Assembly: GCA_900553605.1 (NCBI GenBank)
Contig: USDX01000006.1
Location: 33,145-97,144, forward strand
Source: an uncultured Eggerthella sp.
GTDB lineage: Bacteria > Actinomycetota > Coriobacteriia > Coriobacteriales > Eggerthellaceae
Length of the DNA stretch: 64,000 bases
Reading direction: 5' to 3'
The notes under the pieces: generated by a model
Seen by the model: only the letters and a program-made list of their open reading frames with translations
Database searches by the model: none
What the model was told of the DNA's origin: nothing
Shown: positions 18,037 to 26,954 of the stretch, piece by piece
How the letters are laid out: each line of letters opens with the position of its first letter
How positions within the stretch are numbered: the first letter of the stretch is position 1
Translations under genes and position numbers: made by a program

Positions 18037-19818
18037 TTGGGGCAAAAAGGAGAATTGTTGGCAGAGAAAACGGGGTTTCCCGAGGTGAAAAAATGGTTCG
18101 TCCACAACGCAAAACTGCTGGTGGCATGCTTTGCGGTGGGTATGATTTGTCACGCCCAGATGTACCTGAATGGTCTTTCCAACCCCGATGCGGTTGTTTC
18201 CCTGAGCAACCCCAATGGATACGGAAGTTTCATCCCTCATGCCTGGGATATGAGCCTGGGGCGTTGGGGCTTGCTGTTTGCGGCCTACGCCAAGTTTGGT
18301 CTGTGCTCGCCTATTCTTACTTCTACGATTACCATCGTGCTGTTTACGCTTGGCATCGTTGCGCTGATAGACAAGCTTGGCATCAGGAACGCTTGTTTGC
18401 GGTATGCCTCTTCGGTTCTGTTCATCGCTTCACCCTTCGTTTCTTGCTGCATCACGTACTACTACTGCTCGAATTCGTATGCGCTTTCGTTTTTGTGCGC
18501 GGTGCTTGCCGCATGCCTGATCGGGCGCGTTGGGGCTGTTGGCAAGCCGGTTGCTCTTGTTGGGGCGGTTGCGCTGCTGGCGTTTTCGCTCGGCTGCTAT
18601 CAGGCGAGCCTGGGCGTGTTTTGCGTTGCGGTGCTGTTGGTGATGATTCGTGCTCTTATGGGTGACGGCTCCGAACCGCTGGCGTCGCTGGCATGCGACG
18701 CTCGTGGCGCTGAAGGGCGGCTCTCGTGCCGTGAAGAGAGCCGCGGCGTCGAAGTTCAAAGCCCTTGTTGCGAAGAAGGCTGCAGCGCCAGCTCCTCCTT
18801 CAGCGCCAAGCAGCTCGCGGTGTTCTTCGGCGTTGCCGTAGTGGTGTGCGCGGCGGGTGCTGTCCTGTACTACGCGCTTACCGAGCTTTCGTTGTTTGTG
18901 CTGGGCATTGGCCTTTCCTCCTATGGCGGAGCTTCCTCGGTTGGCGCTGGCAGCATTCTTGGTTCTTTGACGTCGTCTGTCCCCAGTGCATACGTTGCCT
19001 TTTCTGACGGCTTCTTCAGCCACGGCGTTTTCGGAAACCATTTCGGCTGGGCGTACGTGGCGGCTGCATGCTTGATTGTTACGACAGTTGCGTTTGCCTG
19101 TCTTGTTGCGATCAATGGTGCGAAGCGTTTGGGGCCGAGCGCTATGGCGTTGCTCTGCGTTGTGCTTATTCCCTTTGCCGCCAACGTTATCCTGGTTATT
19201 GTTCCCAGCTACGGGTATCCCACCCCGCTTATGCTGGGCGGTTTCATGACTTCGTTTCTGCTTCTGCCCCTGTTGGTGCAACTTCTGCTCGATTTGCCCA
19301 ATCGGGGCAATGCGCGCCCGCGCGTGCCCGCGAAAGCGATGTCCATCGGCTGCTGTTGTCTTATTGCTGTGGGGGCATGGTCGTATGCGCTGCAGTCGAA
19401 TGCGGATGCCGAGGTTATGCAGGCATGCCAGAACCAGACCGTTTCTTTGGCCACCCGAATTGCCGGCGCGCTCGATGCAAACCCCGATGTGCAGACGGGC
19501 GCGAAGGTGCTGATTGCCGGAAAACCCGAGGCGGGAAACTATCCAAACACCAGCGATTCCTATGCTCATGCAAGCAGCTATGCGAAGTGGGGCATGGTTT
19601 GGGACAACCACTACCAGAACAACATGCGTTCTTGGGACGTGATAATGAAGCAATTCGCGGGCCAGAGTTTCAACTACTGCTCATTCGACGAATGCGCCAA
19701 GACTATTCGCTCCAGTGAATTCGCGAGCATGTCACTGTATCCTGCCAATGATTCGGTGGCAACCATCGACGGCGTTGTAGTTGTTAAGATATCTGACATA
19801 AGTAAGTATTCGGAATAG
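18037..19818 (+). CDS. GtrII-like membrane glucosyltransferase
   Basis: A 593-residue membrane protein of the GtrII type (serotype-converting glucosyltransferase, GT-C-like), with about ten or eleven helices. The early loop AWDMSLGRWG follows the first membrane segment as in this family. A Cys- and Glu-rich hydrophilic stretch of about 55 residues (about 208-262) interrupts the membrane region and looks like a local insertion. TTG 18037 is the far start (GGGAGG just before it); TTG 18058 with AAAGGAG five bases upstream is equally good. It probably uses the bactoprenol-linked sugar made by the GtrB-like enzyme at 21.4 kb. Confidence 0.75.
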   Translation: MGQKGELLAEKTGFPEVKKWFVHNAKLLVACFAVGMICHAQMYLNGLSNPDAVVSLSNPNGYGSFIPHAWDMSLGRWGLLFAAYAKFGLCSPILTSTITIVLFTLGIVALIDKLGIRNACLRYASSVLFIASPFVSCCITYYYCSNSYALSFLCAVLAACLIGRVGAVGKPVALVGAVALLAFSLGCYQASLGVFCVAVLLVMIRALMGDGSEPLASLACDARGAEGRLSCREESRGVEVQSPCCEEGCSASSSFSAKQLAVFFGVAVVVCAAGAVLYYALTELSLFVLGIGLSSYGGASSVGAGSILGSLTSSVPSAYVAFSDGFFSHGVFGNHFGWAYVAAACLIVTTVAFACLVAINGAKRLGPSAMALLCVVLIPFAANVILVIVPSYGYPTPLMLGGFMTSFLLLPLLVQLLLDLPNRGNARPRVPAKAMSIGCCCLIAVGAWSYALQSNADAEVMQACQNQTVSLATRIAGALDANPDVQTGAKVLIAGKPEAGNYPNTSDSYAHASSYAKWGMVWDNHYQNNMRSWDVIMKQFAGQSFNYCSFDECAKTIRSSEFASMSLYPANDSVATIDGVVVVKISDISKYSE

Positions 19819-19851
19819 CGGCGCGCGCTGCAGCCGAAGCGTATAGAGTTC

Positions 19852-21174
19852 ATGAGGGGCGCTGGGCATATGGGAAAACGACATCACGGCAAGGGCGAAG
19901 CGAACAGTGCATCCGCCTCGCGGGTGCGCGATGGTGCGGCTGTGAACGTCGGTGTCGTGGGCGTTGCCGCTGCGCATGACGGTGCTGCGCGTGATGACGC
20001 GCACGCGGCAGAAGCTACGGGCGCGGTGGGCTTAGCAGGCGAGGCATCTGCGGCCTCGACGGATGCTGCGAGCGCCGCGCATGCCGCAGCCCAACCCTCC
20101 GATGCTCCGTTCTTTTCGGTTGTTCTGCCCACGTATAGCTCCGAGCCCTACCTTGCCGCCGCCTTGGGCGATTTGCAAGACCAGCTTTTCACTGACTGGG
20201 AAGCCATTGTGGTGAACGACTGCTCGCCTGACGGCAGCTTGGCCATAGCGCAGCGCTTTGCCGCTGAAGATGCGCGCATTCACGTTGTTTCGCACGAAGT
20301 GAACCGAGGGCTTTCGGCGGCACGCAATACTGGCCTTGCCGCTGCCCAGGGGCGCTACGTGTGGTTTCCTGACCCCGACGATCGCTATGATTTCACCTTC
20401 CTGCAAAGCGTGTTCAACTCGCTTCAACAGTACGAGGCGCCAGTGGTTATGGTGGGGCATGTGGAAGAATTCTACGACGCCAACGGCAAGGTAGAACGCG
20501 TACAGGAATTCACCTTCAGCCAGGAATCGGCGCATTTGGGCAAAACCAAGCTGCGTAAGCACGTGTTGGAGTTCGAAAAGGGTACGCATTACGGCTACGC
20601 CTGGAACAAGGTGTACGAGCGCAGCTACCTGCAACAGGGCGGCTTTACCTTTACCGAAGGTTTGCCGCTTATCGAAGATATTGAATTCAACATCCGCGTG
20701 TTCCAAGATTTGCCTGGCCTGAACGTGATTGGCGCACCGCTATATCGCTACGCCAAGCGCGAGACGGGCAACCTAACCAGCAAGTTTGTACCGCGTTACT
20801 ACGAGGTGCATCGCGCGCGCATTGAAATGTTGCGCAACCAGCTGGATTCATGGGGCTTGCTTGATGTCGGCGCCAAGGCCACGCTTGGTGCGCTGTATGC
20901 TCGCTACATTCTTTCGGCGTTGGAGCGCAACAAGCAGAAGGAAAGCGGCATGAGCGGCTCTGCGCAGAAGGAATGGCTGCAAGGTGTGTTCGCCGATGAG
21001 TTGTTCAACGAGTTGGTGCCCTGTGCGCAAGCCGACAGTCAGGCGTTGCGCCTGTGCTTGAAGCCCCTGCAACAGCGTAATGCGTCGAAGTGCCTGGCGC
21101 TAGGCGGTGCTATTCATGCTGCCAAGAACGGCGCCTTGCACAACGTGTTTGTGAAACTGAAATCCGGCAGATGA
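19852..21174 (+). CDS. GT2 family glycosyltransferase with Ala-rich N-terminus
   Basis: A 440-residue protein. The first 80 or so residues are low-complexity, rich in Ala, His and Asp, and precede the normal GT-A start FFSVVLPTYSSEPYL. The NDCSPDGS turn and the acidic FPDPDDRY motif are present. ATG 19870, preceded by GAGGGG, is a possible shorter start. The gene lies between the GtrII- and GtrB-like genes, 33 bases after the former. The N-terminal extension may be a poorly conserved linker. Donor unknown. Confidence 0.82.
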   Translation: MRGAGHMGKRHHGKGEANSASASRVRDGAAVNVGVVGVAAAHDGAARDDAHAAEATGAVGLAGEASAASTDAASAAHAAAQPSDAPFFSVVLPTYSSEPYLAAALGDLQDQLFTDWEAIVVNDCSPDGSLAIAQRFAAEDARIHVVSHEVNRGLSAARNTGLAAAQGRYVWFPDPDDRYDFTFLQSVFNSLQQYEAPVVMVGHVEEFYDANGKVERVQEFTFSQESAHLGKTKLRKHVLEFEKGTHYGYAWNKVYERSYLQQGGFTFTEGLPLIEDIEFNIRVFQDLPGLNVIGAPLYRYAKRETGNLTSKFVPRYYEVHRARIEMLRNQLDSWGLLDVGAKATLGALYARYILSALERNKQKESGMSGSAQKEWLQGVFADELFNELVPCAQADSQALRLCLKPLQQRNASKCLALGGAIHAAKNGALHNVFVKLKSGR

Positions 21175-21301
21175 GAAAATAGGGGCAGGTTCCGTTTTTT
21201 CGCTTGTGGCATAGTGGCTGGTATTGAACCCCACGCGCAGGTTCCATTGCAACCTGACGCCGAATCGAAAGCGGGAAAACGATAGCCGCCCCTATTTTTC
21301 T
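21174..21301. repeat. Degenerate REP-like inverted pair
   Basis: Diverged arms of the REP-like family at about 21174-21205 (containing AATAGGGGCAGGTTCCG) and 21269-21301 in the opposite sense. A second internal inverted repeat CGCAGGTTCC...AACCTGACGC lies between. It begins just at the stop codon of the preceding glycosyltransferase gene. Confidence 0.65.
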
Positions 21302-21389
21302 AGGATGTTGCATTTCGGCAACACGCTGGGTTTGTTTTGCTGCTAGGCGTACAATCGGACGCGGTAATCAAGCGAAAAGGGGGCTTGCG

Positions 21390-22325
21390 GTGGATCTTTC
21401 CATTGTCGTGCCATGCTACAACGAAGAAGGATCGCTGCCGCTGCTGTTCGGCGCGGTAGATGATGCTTTTGCCACCTCGGGAGTGTCGTATGAGCTGGTT
21501 TTGGTGAATGACGGCAGCTCCGATGGTACGTCGCACCTGCTGCATGAGCTGCCCACTCCTGCATCGGCCGAACGTATCGTCGTGGTCGATTTTTCCCGCA
21601 ACTTCGGCAAGGAAAGCGCCCTGCTCGCAGGCCTTCAGCATGCCGAAGGGGATGCGGTTGGCCTGATGGACGCAGACTTGCAACAGCCTCCTGCAACGTT
21701 GCTTGAAATGTACCGCATGCTGCAGGCCAACCCTAGCGCCGATTGCGTAGCCGCATTCCAAGAGCATCGAAACGAAGGTGCGGTGCTGAGCTTCTTCAAG
21801 CACGCGTTCTACAAAACGTTCGATGCAACTTCTCGGCTCAATGTCATGCCCGATGCCTCCGATTTTCGCGTGTTCCACCGCAGGGTGGCCGATGCGCTTC
21901 TTTCTATGCCGGAAAGCTTCCGCTTTTCGAAAGGCATGTTTGCCTGGGTAGGTTTCGAGACGTTGCCGTTCCCGTACACACCCGCGAATCGCGTTGAGGG
22001 CGAAACCAAGTGGTCGTTCCGCAAGCTGATGCGCTACGGCATCGGCGGGGTGCTTTCGTTTACCACGTTTCCGCTGAAGATAGCCGCGGTGGCGGGCCTT
22101 CTTGCCACGCTTGCCGGGTTGGTGCTGCTAGTCGAAGTTATCGTTGAGCAGTTTATCAACCCTGCCATGCCGTCGGGTTACCCTACGCTTTTGTGCGTGC
22201 TCCTTTTGATGGGCGGGCTCATTTTGGTTACGTTGGGCGTAATCGGCGAATACATCGCGCGCATCTACATCGAAACCAAGCGCCGCCCTGCCTATATCGC
22301 GAAGTCAGTAGAGATCCGCAAGTAA
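21390..22325 (+). CDS. Bactoprenol glycosyltransferase, GtrB-like
   Basis: A 311-residue GT2 enzyme of the DPM1/GtrB type. It has LSIVVPCYNEEGSL, NDGSSDGT, the acidic LMDADLQQPP motif and two C-terminal membrane helices (about 225-255 and 265-290) followed by the conserved IARIYIETKRRP tail. It should transfer a hexose from UDP-sugar to undecaprenyl phosphate. GTG 21390 follows a strong AAAAGGGGG site. Together with the GtrII-like protein it makes two of the three parts of a Gtr system; no GtrA-type flippase is seen next to it. Confidence 0.88.
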   Translation: MDLSIVVPCYNEEGSLPLLFGAVDDAFATSGVSYELVLVNDGSSDGTSHLLHELPTPASAERIVVVDFSRNFGKESALLAGLQHAEGDAVGLMDADLQQPPATLLEMYRMLQANPSADCVAAFQEHRNEGAVLSFFKHAFYKTFDATSRLNVMPDASDFRVFHRRVADALLSMPESFRFSKGMFAWVGFETLPFPYTPANRVEGETKWSFRKLMRYGIGGVLSFTTFPLKIAAVAGLLATLAGLVLLVEVIVEQFINPAMPSGYPTLLCVLLLMGGLILVTLGVIGEYIARIYIETKRRPAYIAKSVEIRK

Positions 22326-22327
22326 GT

Positions 22328-22361
22328 TGGGAAAATAGGGACAGGTCCCAGATTCCCACTT
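22328..22361 (+). repeat. Single REP-like arm
   Basis: One copy of the 34-bp arm (AGGGACAGGTCCCAGATTCC core), starting 3 bases after the GtrB-like stop. The next 40 bases resemble the spacer of the 17.9 kb pair (AATGAAGC followed by a GCATATGAGG- or GCGTACGAGG-type sequence), but no opposite arm follows, so this looks like a half element. Confidence 0.7.
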
Positions 22362-22553
22362 TGCGGTTCGATCCCGTTTGCAATGAAGCGTGCGTACGAG
22401 GTTCGGCGTCAGCCGCTATGCCATAGGCGAAGAGGAACCGCCCTCCTTGCTTCCCGTGCCCGAGGAACAGGGAGAGCGGTTCAATACGGCACCTCATCCG
22501 AGTGCAGGTCTGTGTAAAACCATATTTCACATTCCAGAAAGGACGTATCCATT

Positions 22554-22820
22554 ATGACAAAACCTACGTATATCTTAATCCGTGAATCCAGCAACGAATC
22601 CGGCTACACAGCACATCCGTTCCCTACCGAAATGTCAGCATACACAGCCATGGACTGCATGGTGGAATCTGATACTGCTGCCATTGAAACGACATACCAC
22701 TTAGCACCCCGTGTGGAACAGGTATCGAGCTATAAAACACAGCTCATCTTCGATGCAATCATCGCTGAGTCTGACATGACCGTAAAAATTACGTACAGCG
22801 TTTATGCAGTCGAAAAGTAA
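22554..22820 (+). CDS. Small protein of unknown function
   Basis: An 88-residue, acidic, soluble protein without signal peptide or membrane segment. I do not recognise it. It has an AGAAAGGA ribosome site, its own intrinsic terminator and lower GC than its neighbours. Its content (many Thr, Ser, Tyr and Glu; alternating hydrophobic runs near the C-terminus such as VKITYSVYAV) suggests a small beta-rich domain. It stands alone between the glycan locus and the deacetylase gene, so it is probably a single-gene transcript. Confidence 0.65.
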   Translation: MTKPTYILIRESSNESGYTAHPFPTEMSAYTAMDCMVESDTAAIETTYHLAPRVEQVSSYKTQLIFDAIIAESDMTVKITYSVYAVEK

Positions 22821-22845
22821 ATCTACTTATCGAAAATATAAAAAA

Positions 22846-22878
22846 TGGGGAACAATCTTTCATCTCGATTGTTCCCCA
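22846..22878 (+). terminator. Intrinsic terminator of the 88-residue protein gene
   Basis: A perfect 12-bp stem (TGGGGAACAATC and complement) with a 9-base loop, followed shortly by CTTTTT. It also faces the leftward deacetylase gene that ends at 22947, for which an A-rich flank gives a possible reverse function. Confidence 0.9.
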
Positions 22879-22946
22879 TACTATCTTTTTGTACCACGGC
22901 TCGATCGCAGTGGTATATTTCTTATTCTTTTTTATGCTGATTTTCT

Positions 22947-25055
22947 CTAATTCGTTTGGCCCTCTTGATAGGGGTACTTTTCCAGCAGTTCCTGTACGGT
23001 GATGAAGCTGTAGCCTTGTTCCTTCAACTTAGGGAGCGCCTGGCGAAGGCCTTCGATGGTCTGGCTGCGGTCGCCGCCGCCGTCGTGCATCAGGATGATG
23101 TTGCCGGGGCCGGCGCTCTGGATGCGCTGGGCAATAACATCGGCGCCGGGCTTCTTCCAGTCGGTGGTGTCAACGTTCCAGCCAATTTCTGCCGTTACAA
23201 TGCCTTCAAGATCGGTGGCAACAGAAGTGTCGAAATTACCGCCTGGGCAACGGAAAATAGTGCTTGCTTCCTGGCCGGTGGCGTTCCTGATTGCCTCCAG
23301 GCCCTTCTGCACTTCCTGCTTGCGTTCGTCAGTCGACATCTTGATAAGGCTTACGCCTTCGCCACCGCCCTCTGCGTGGTCCCACGTGTGAGTGCCAATT
23401 TCGCAGCCCATGCTTGCGGCGCGCTGCAATTCCTTTTCGTGCCCGCTAATGCATTGGCCAACGGTAAAGAAGGTAGCCTTGGCATCGTTCTGTTCAAGGA
23501 TGTCCAGGATCTCGTCGGTTTGCTTATCCCATGGGCCGTCGTCGAACGTGAGCGCAATAACCTTGTCGCCGTTGCTGTTCACGTTGTAGTACTGAACGAT
23601 GTTGTCGATCGGTTCTTTGGTGGTAACCGTGGCGGTGATGCCCGATTCCTTGCCTGTGCGCGTTACCTGCTCGCCGTCCTGGGCATTGTTGCTGTACAGG
23701 TGAACTGCGCCAACGCCCTTCAGTTCCGTTTTGTGCGGAAGGGTTTGGGGTTCGCTGTCGGTGTAGGGCTCGGTGATGTCGGTGCCATTGGAGATCTCGA
23801 TCTTGTCGCCGCCGTTCAAGTGCATGCCCATATCGTCGGTGTCGTTTCCGTTCACCTTTGCGGTGCAGCGGGTGCCTTCACCTTGACGGATGGTGCTGCC
23901 ATCGACGGCTACGTAGTTGCCAGGCGTTACCGAAACCACGTTGTTGTCCAGAAGGCCGCCAACGCTGCGCTCGGCGCCCGAAATGGTTACCTGGTCGCCG
24001 TTTAGCGTGACCTCAACCGGCTTCGACCCCATCCAGTTGTTGAAGGCGAATATGCCAACGATGGCAAGCACCACAACAACGGCAACGGCGATAAGGCTGC
24101 CGCGCGTAAAGAAGTCGGCCTTCTGCTTGGGCGCATAGTTGTTGTTGCCCAGGTAGCGAGCTGCCTGGTATGTGGATGCGTTGGTGGGCGAAGCCTTTTG
24201 GGCGCCTTCTTTGGTGCGCTGGTATTTAGCGCGCGAATAGGCAGACGGGTCGTTGCCGCGCATGTTTTGCACTACTGGTATCTGTTGCGAAGGCTGGCTT
24301 TGCTGCGGCTGTGCTGCCTGAACGCGCATGCTCTGGCTGGGTTGCGAAGCTGCGGCACCGCGACGAACGGGGTGCTGCTGGCGTTGAGCCGCGGAGGGGC
24401 GCTGACCTTCAACGCGCGGCATGCGCTGGCTTGCCTGGGCGCTGGGGCGCTGACCGCGCTGGCTGTTGACAGTGCGGCGGGATGGGCGCGCCTGCTCGTT
24501 GCCGTTTTGCTGCATGCGCGGCATGCGCTGGCTTGTGGAAGGGTCGCCTGCGCCTACGTGCTGGTTGGCATCTTGTGGCATTGCAACGCGCGGCATCCGC
24601 TGACTGCCCTGCATGTTGGGGCGCTGGCCCTCGACCCGCGGCATGCGCTGGCTTGCGCTTGCGGAAGGGCGTTGCCCTTCGACCCGCGGCATGCGCTGAC
24701 TTGCGCTTGCGGACGCGCGCTGATCCCAGGCCGACACGTTGGACATGTTGCCATTGGCAGTGCGTCCCTGGTTTGTTCGGGCGGGCTGGTTCGCGGCAAC
24801 ACGCGAATGAGCAATATGATCGTTGCCAGCACCTGCATACGCGGGGAATGCGGACGATGTGCCACGCTCCTGACCTGCTGATTTGTTCTGCATACGTTCG
24901 TGCATGAACGAAGCCGTGGGGTCGTGCTGGCTATATAACTCGCGTTCGCGCTCAAGCTCGTCACGTGCGCTGGGCACGGAAGTGCGGGGCGTGGTGGAAC
25001 GGCGGGGTGGTTGGCGACGCGCCGGTCGGCGCGGTGGTTCGTTTGAATTGGTCAT
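22947..25055 (-). CDS. Membrane-anchored polysaccharide deacetylase (NodB domain)
   Basis: A 702-residue protein in three parts. Residues 1 to about 310 are disordered, basic, rich in Gln, Arg, Ser and Pro, and contain five copies of a SQRMPR repeat, several as part of SASQRMPRVEGQRP. A single membrane helix follows (about 315-340), then an extracellular DUF348-like ubiquitin-type domain, then a NodB carbohydrate esterase domain from about 490. NodB motifs are complete: TFDDGP (about 503), HTWDH, RCPGGNFD and ILMHDGGG. It should remove N-acetyl groups from peptidoglycan or another wall glycan. The orientation puts the long N-terminal part in the cytoplasm, which is unusual. Confidence 0.9.
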   Translation of the reverse strand: MTNSNEPPRRPARRQPPRRSTTPRTSVPSARDELERERELYSQHDPTASFMHERMQNKSAGQERGTSSAFPAYAGAGNDHIAHSRVAANQPARTNQGRTANGNMSNVSAWDQRASASASQRMPRVEGQRPSASASQRMPRVEGQRPNMQGSQRMPRVAMPQDANQHVGAGDPSTSQRMPRMQQNGNEQARPSRRTVNSQRGQRPSAQASQRMPRVEGQRPSAAQRQQHPVRRGAAASQPSQSMRVQAAQPQQSQPSQQIPVVQNMRGNDPSAYSRAKYQRTKEGAQKASPTNASTYQAARYLGNNNYAPKQKADFFTRGSLIAVAVVVVLAIVGIFAFNNWMGSKPVEVTLNGDQVTISGAERSVGGLLDNNVVSVTPGNYVAVDGSTIRQGEGTRCTAKVNGNDTDDMGMHLNGGDKIEISNGTDITEPYTDSEPQTLPHKTELKGVGAVHLYSNNAQDGEQVTRTGKESGITATVTTKEPIDNIVQYYNVNSNGDKVIALTFDDGPWDKQTDEILDILEQNDAKATFFTVGQCISGHEKELQRAASMGCEIGTHTWDHAEGGGEGVSLIKMSTDERKQEVQKGLEAIRNATGQEASTIFRCPGGNFDTSVATDLEGIVTAEIGWNVDTTDWKKPGADVIAQRIQSAGPGNIILMHDGGGDRSQTIEGLRQALPKLKEQGYSFITVQELLEKYPYQEGQTN

Positions 25056-26089
25056 ATGTATTCTAAAACTCCCTAAAATCCAATCTCCTTATTGTACTCG
25101 GCTTGGTTATGGGTGAGGGCTTTATACACAATTGTTAGATGCCGGTTATGCAAGTTCTTCATTGATGTGTTTCCGGGCGCCTGGCGATGGCAAGATTGCG
25201 CCCTGATGCGTTCCCTGGCACTCGCCGATGGCAAAATGCCCGCGAAATGCGTTCCCCCGGCGTTCGACGGTGACAAGGTTCTCGCGCGATGCGTTCCCGG
25301 GCGCTTTGCCGTGGCAAGATTTCGCCGCGGTGCGTTCCCGGGCGGCAATCCGTGGCAATTTTTTCACTCTATGTATCCCAAAAGGGGCCTCGGACGGGAA
25401 AATCGCCAGTTCGTGGCAAGATTCGCGCGCCATGCATCCGAAATGAGCTGGCTTTGGCAAGATATGCGCGCCATGTATCCGAAAAGCCCCGCAAATCGCC
25501 TTTCGGGAATGCATAGCGCGCAGTTCTTGCCGGGAAGGGGCCCTTTTCGCTGCACGGACCCCTCGAATCATGCATGGGGCGCGAATCTTGCCATCCCCCG
25601 CGCCGCCGAACCGCTCCAGCTCCCGCAACTCTGCCGCCTCCGAACCGCCCGAGCGCTCGCAGCCCCCTGCGCCGCCGAACAGCGCGAGCGATTGCAACCA
25701 CGGCGCCGCCCTTATGGGCGGCGGAACGGGGCACGGGCGGCTTCTTGTCGGGCGGGGTGACGCTGCCAAAGGAGTGCGTGGTGTTGTGGGGTGTCTGGCG
25801 CTGGCGGCAAAGCTGGCATCAGTGAAGCTCCGCGCAAGCCTCTGACGCCGATAATCTCGCCGAATCTTGAGAGCCAGCATTCGCGGGGAGGGCTCAGGGT
25901 GGGGCGGCGGCAAGGAGGCGCCTATCAAGCGGCCCCGCCGAGCGAGGGTTGCTCGCTGCCTGTGGAAAGGTTGTTTCGGCTCCGCACAAGCTATGCCGCC
26001 AACTTCTAAGACGCGCCGTTCGCGCGCTCGGAACCTCCAGCATTCCGCTCGATGAAAAAGTTAGCCCGTTGGTACTTTTTGCATTGACA
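25056..26089. other. Gene-free interval before csoR
   Basis: More than 1 kb without a credible gene. Open frames here overlap on both strands, lack ribosome sites and have no recognisable products. It holds the phased repeat element (25189-25592) and then a GC-rich block (about 25600-25760) with CCGCC-rich text that is partly shared with 42740-42940 in reverse orientation. Confidence 0.6.
25189..25592 (+). repeat. Phased repeat element, copy 1
   Basis: A motif close to GGCAAGATTNCGCGCNATGC followed by RTTCCC starts at 25189, 25230, 25272, 25313, 25354, 25415 and 25456, and in inverted sense ends at 25531 and 25592. Steps are 41, 42, 41, 41, 61 and 41 bases; the last direct copy spans 76 bases to the end of the first inverted copy, and the inverted copies are 61 apart. 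Copies 2 and 3 keep the 61-41-76-61 order. No conserved reading frame is evident. Confidence 0.85.
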
Positions 26090-26111
26090 ATACCCCCTGG
26101 GGGTATATAGT
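26084..26111 (+). promoter_or_regulatory. Promoter with CsoR operator in the spacer
   Basis: A consensus -35 TTGACA (26084-26089) and -10 TATAGT (26106-26111) are 16 bases apart. The spacer is filled by the perfect palindrome ATACCCCCTGGGGGTAT (26090-26106), matching the G/C-tract pattern of CsoR operators. Binding there would block RNA polymerase, and copper should release it. The csoR start lies about 60 bases downstream. Confidence 0.85.
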
Positions 26112-26172
26112 AGCAGCGTAAAACAAAGAAGGGGAAGCAAGACCCCCAGTCTTACCAGCGAAAAGGGTCACT

Positions 26173-26523
26173 ATGAGCGAAGAATTGCCCAAAGCGTGCT
26201 GCTCGGAAAAAGCGGAAGCGCCAAAGCGTACATGCGCGTGCCGTCATAAAGTGACGGAACGTAGTACCGAATTCCAAAGCGAATTGCAAAAGCGCCTGAA
26301 CCGCGCCATCGGTCAGTTGAATGGCGTGAAAAGCATGATCGAGGACAACCGCTATTGCGGTGATGTGCTCATTCAGCTTTCCGCTGCGGAAAGCGCCGTG
26401 CATACCGTGTCCGAAATGCTGCTACGCGACCACCTGGAAACGTGCGTAACCGAACGCGTACGCGAAGGTGACAGCGAAGTAATCGACGAGGCCATGCAGC
26501 TCATCAAACGCTTCGCCCGCTAA
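26173..26523 (+). CDS. csoR: Copper-sensing repressor, CsoR family
   Basis: A 116-residue all-alpha CsoR/FrmR-family protein. The helical core (KRLNRAIGQLNGVKSMIED) is typical. The Cys-His-Cys set expected for Cu(I) is present as RYCGDVLIQ, then DHLETC. It should repress its own promoter through the palindrome at 26090-26106. The N-terminal 35 residues hold four extra cysteines (CCSEK, CACRH), which are not usual in this family. The downstream copA supports copper as the inducer. Confidence 0.92.
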   Translation: MSEELPKACCSEKAEAPKRTCACRHKVTERSTEFQSELQKRLNRAIGQLNGVKSMIEDNRYCGDVLIQLSAAESAVHTVSEMLLRDHLETCVTERVREGDSEVIDEAMQLIKRFAR

Positions 26524-26954
26524 GGGCGGGTTTGTTCGGCAGTTTTCCAGCAGCAGCCTGCCAAGCCGGGGTTCGCGTGGTCCGACTGCCGCCAGTTCGG
26601 CTGGTGTCCGACCGAATGCCGACCGCCCTTCGTTCGATCGCTTAAGCAATGTCGGCCTGTTAGCCCAGTTGGCATTCCGTCTGCGGTTTCCCGCACCCTG
26701 TCCAATTGGCGTCCGTGGGGTTCCCGGCTGCAGCCAGTGTGGTTGGCGGCTTGCCACTCGGCGGACCGTTTGTCGGTCGTTCGGCGGCTTGCTTGCCTGG
26801 CCCCCCTGTCGTTCGCCGTTCCACCCCGACGCTCGTCGCAGCCTGCCCGCTCAAAGTTTGGTGAACGCCGACTGCCTTTCGCCCAATCGATGTCCGACCG
26901 CCCGCTGGCCCCCCCGAAGCCCCCCAATTACGAAACTCCAAGAGGAGATACACC
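26524..26954 (+). other. 431-base spacer between csoR and copA
   Basis: No credible gene, no clear terminator and no second CsoR palindrome are visible. The sequence is GC-rich with loosely repeated GTTGGC, CCGTT and GGCGGCTTGC words. If copA depends on the csoR promoter, transcription must cross this spacer; otherwise copA has an unseen promoter here. Confidence 0.5.

Noticed and set aside
18430..19653. 407-residue open frame opposite the GtrII-like gene
   Set aside because: Low-complexity His/Arg/Gln antisense product; the sense gene is well supported.
25189..25592. CRISPR array
   Set aside because: Steps of 41 bp look array-like, but repeats are degenerate, spacers are themselves conserved between the three elements, some copies are inverted and no cas gene is present.
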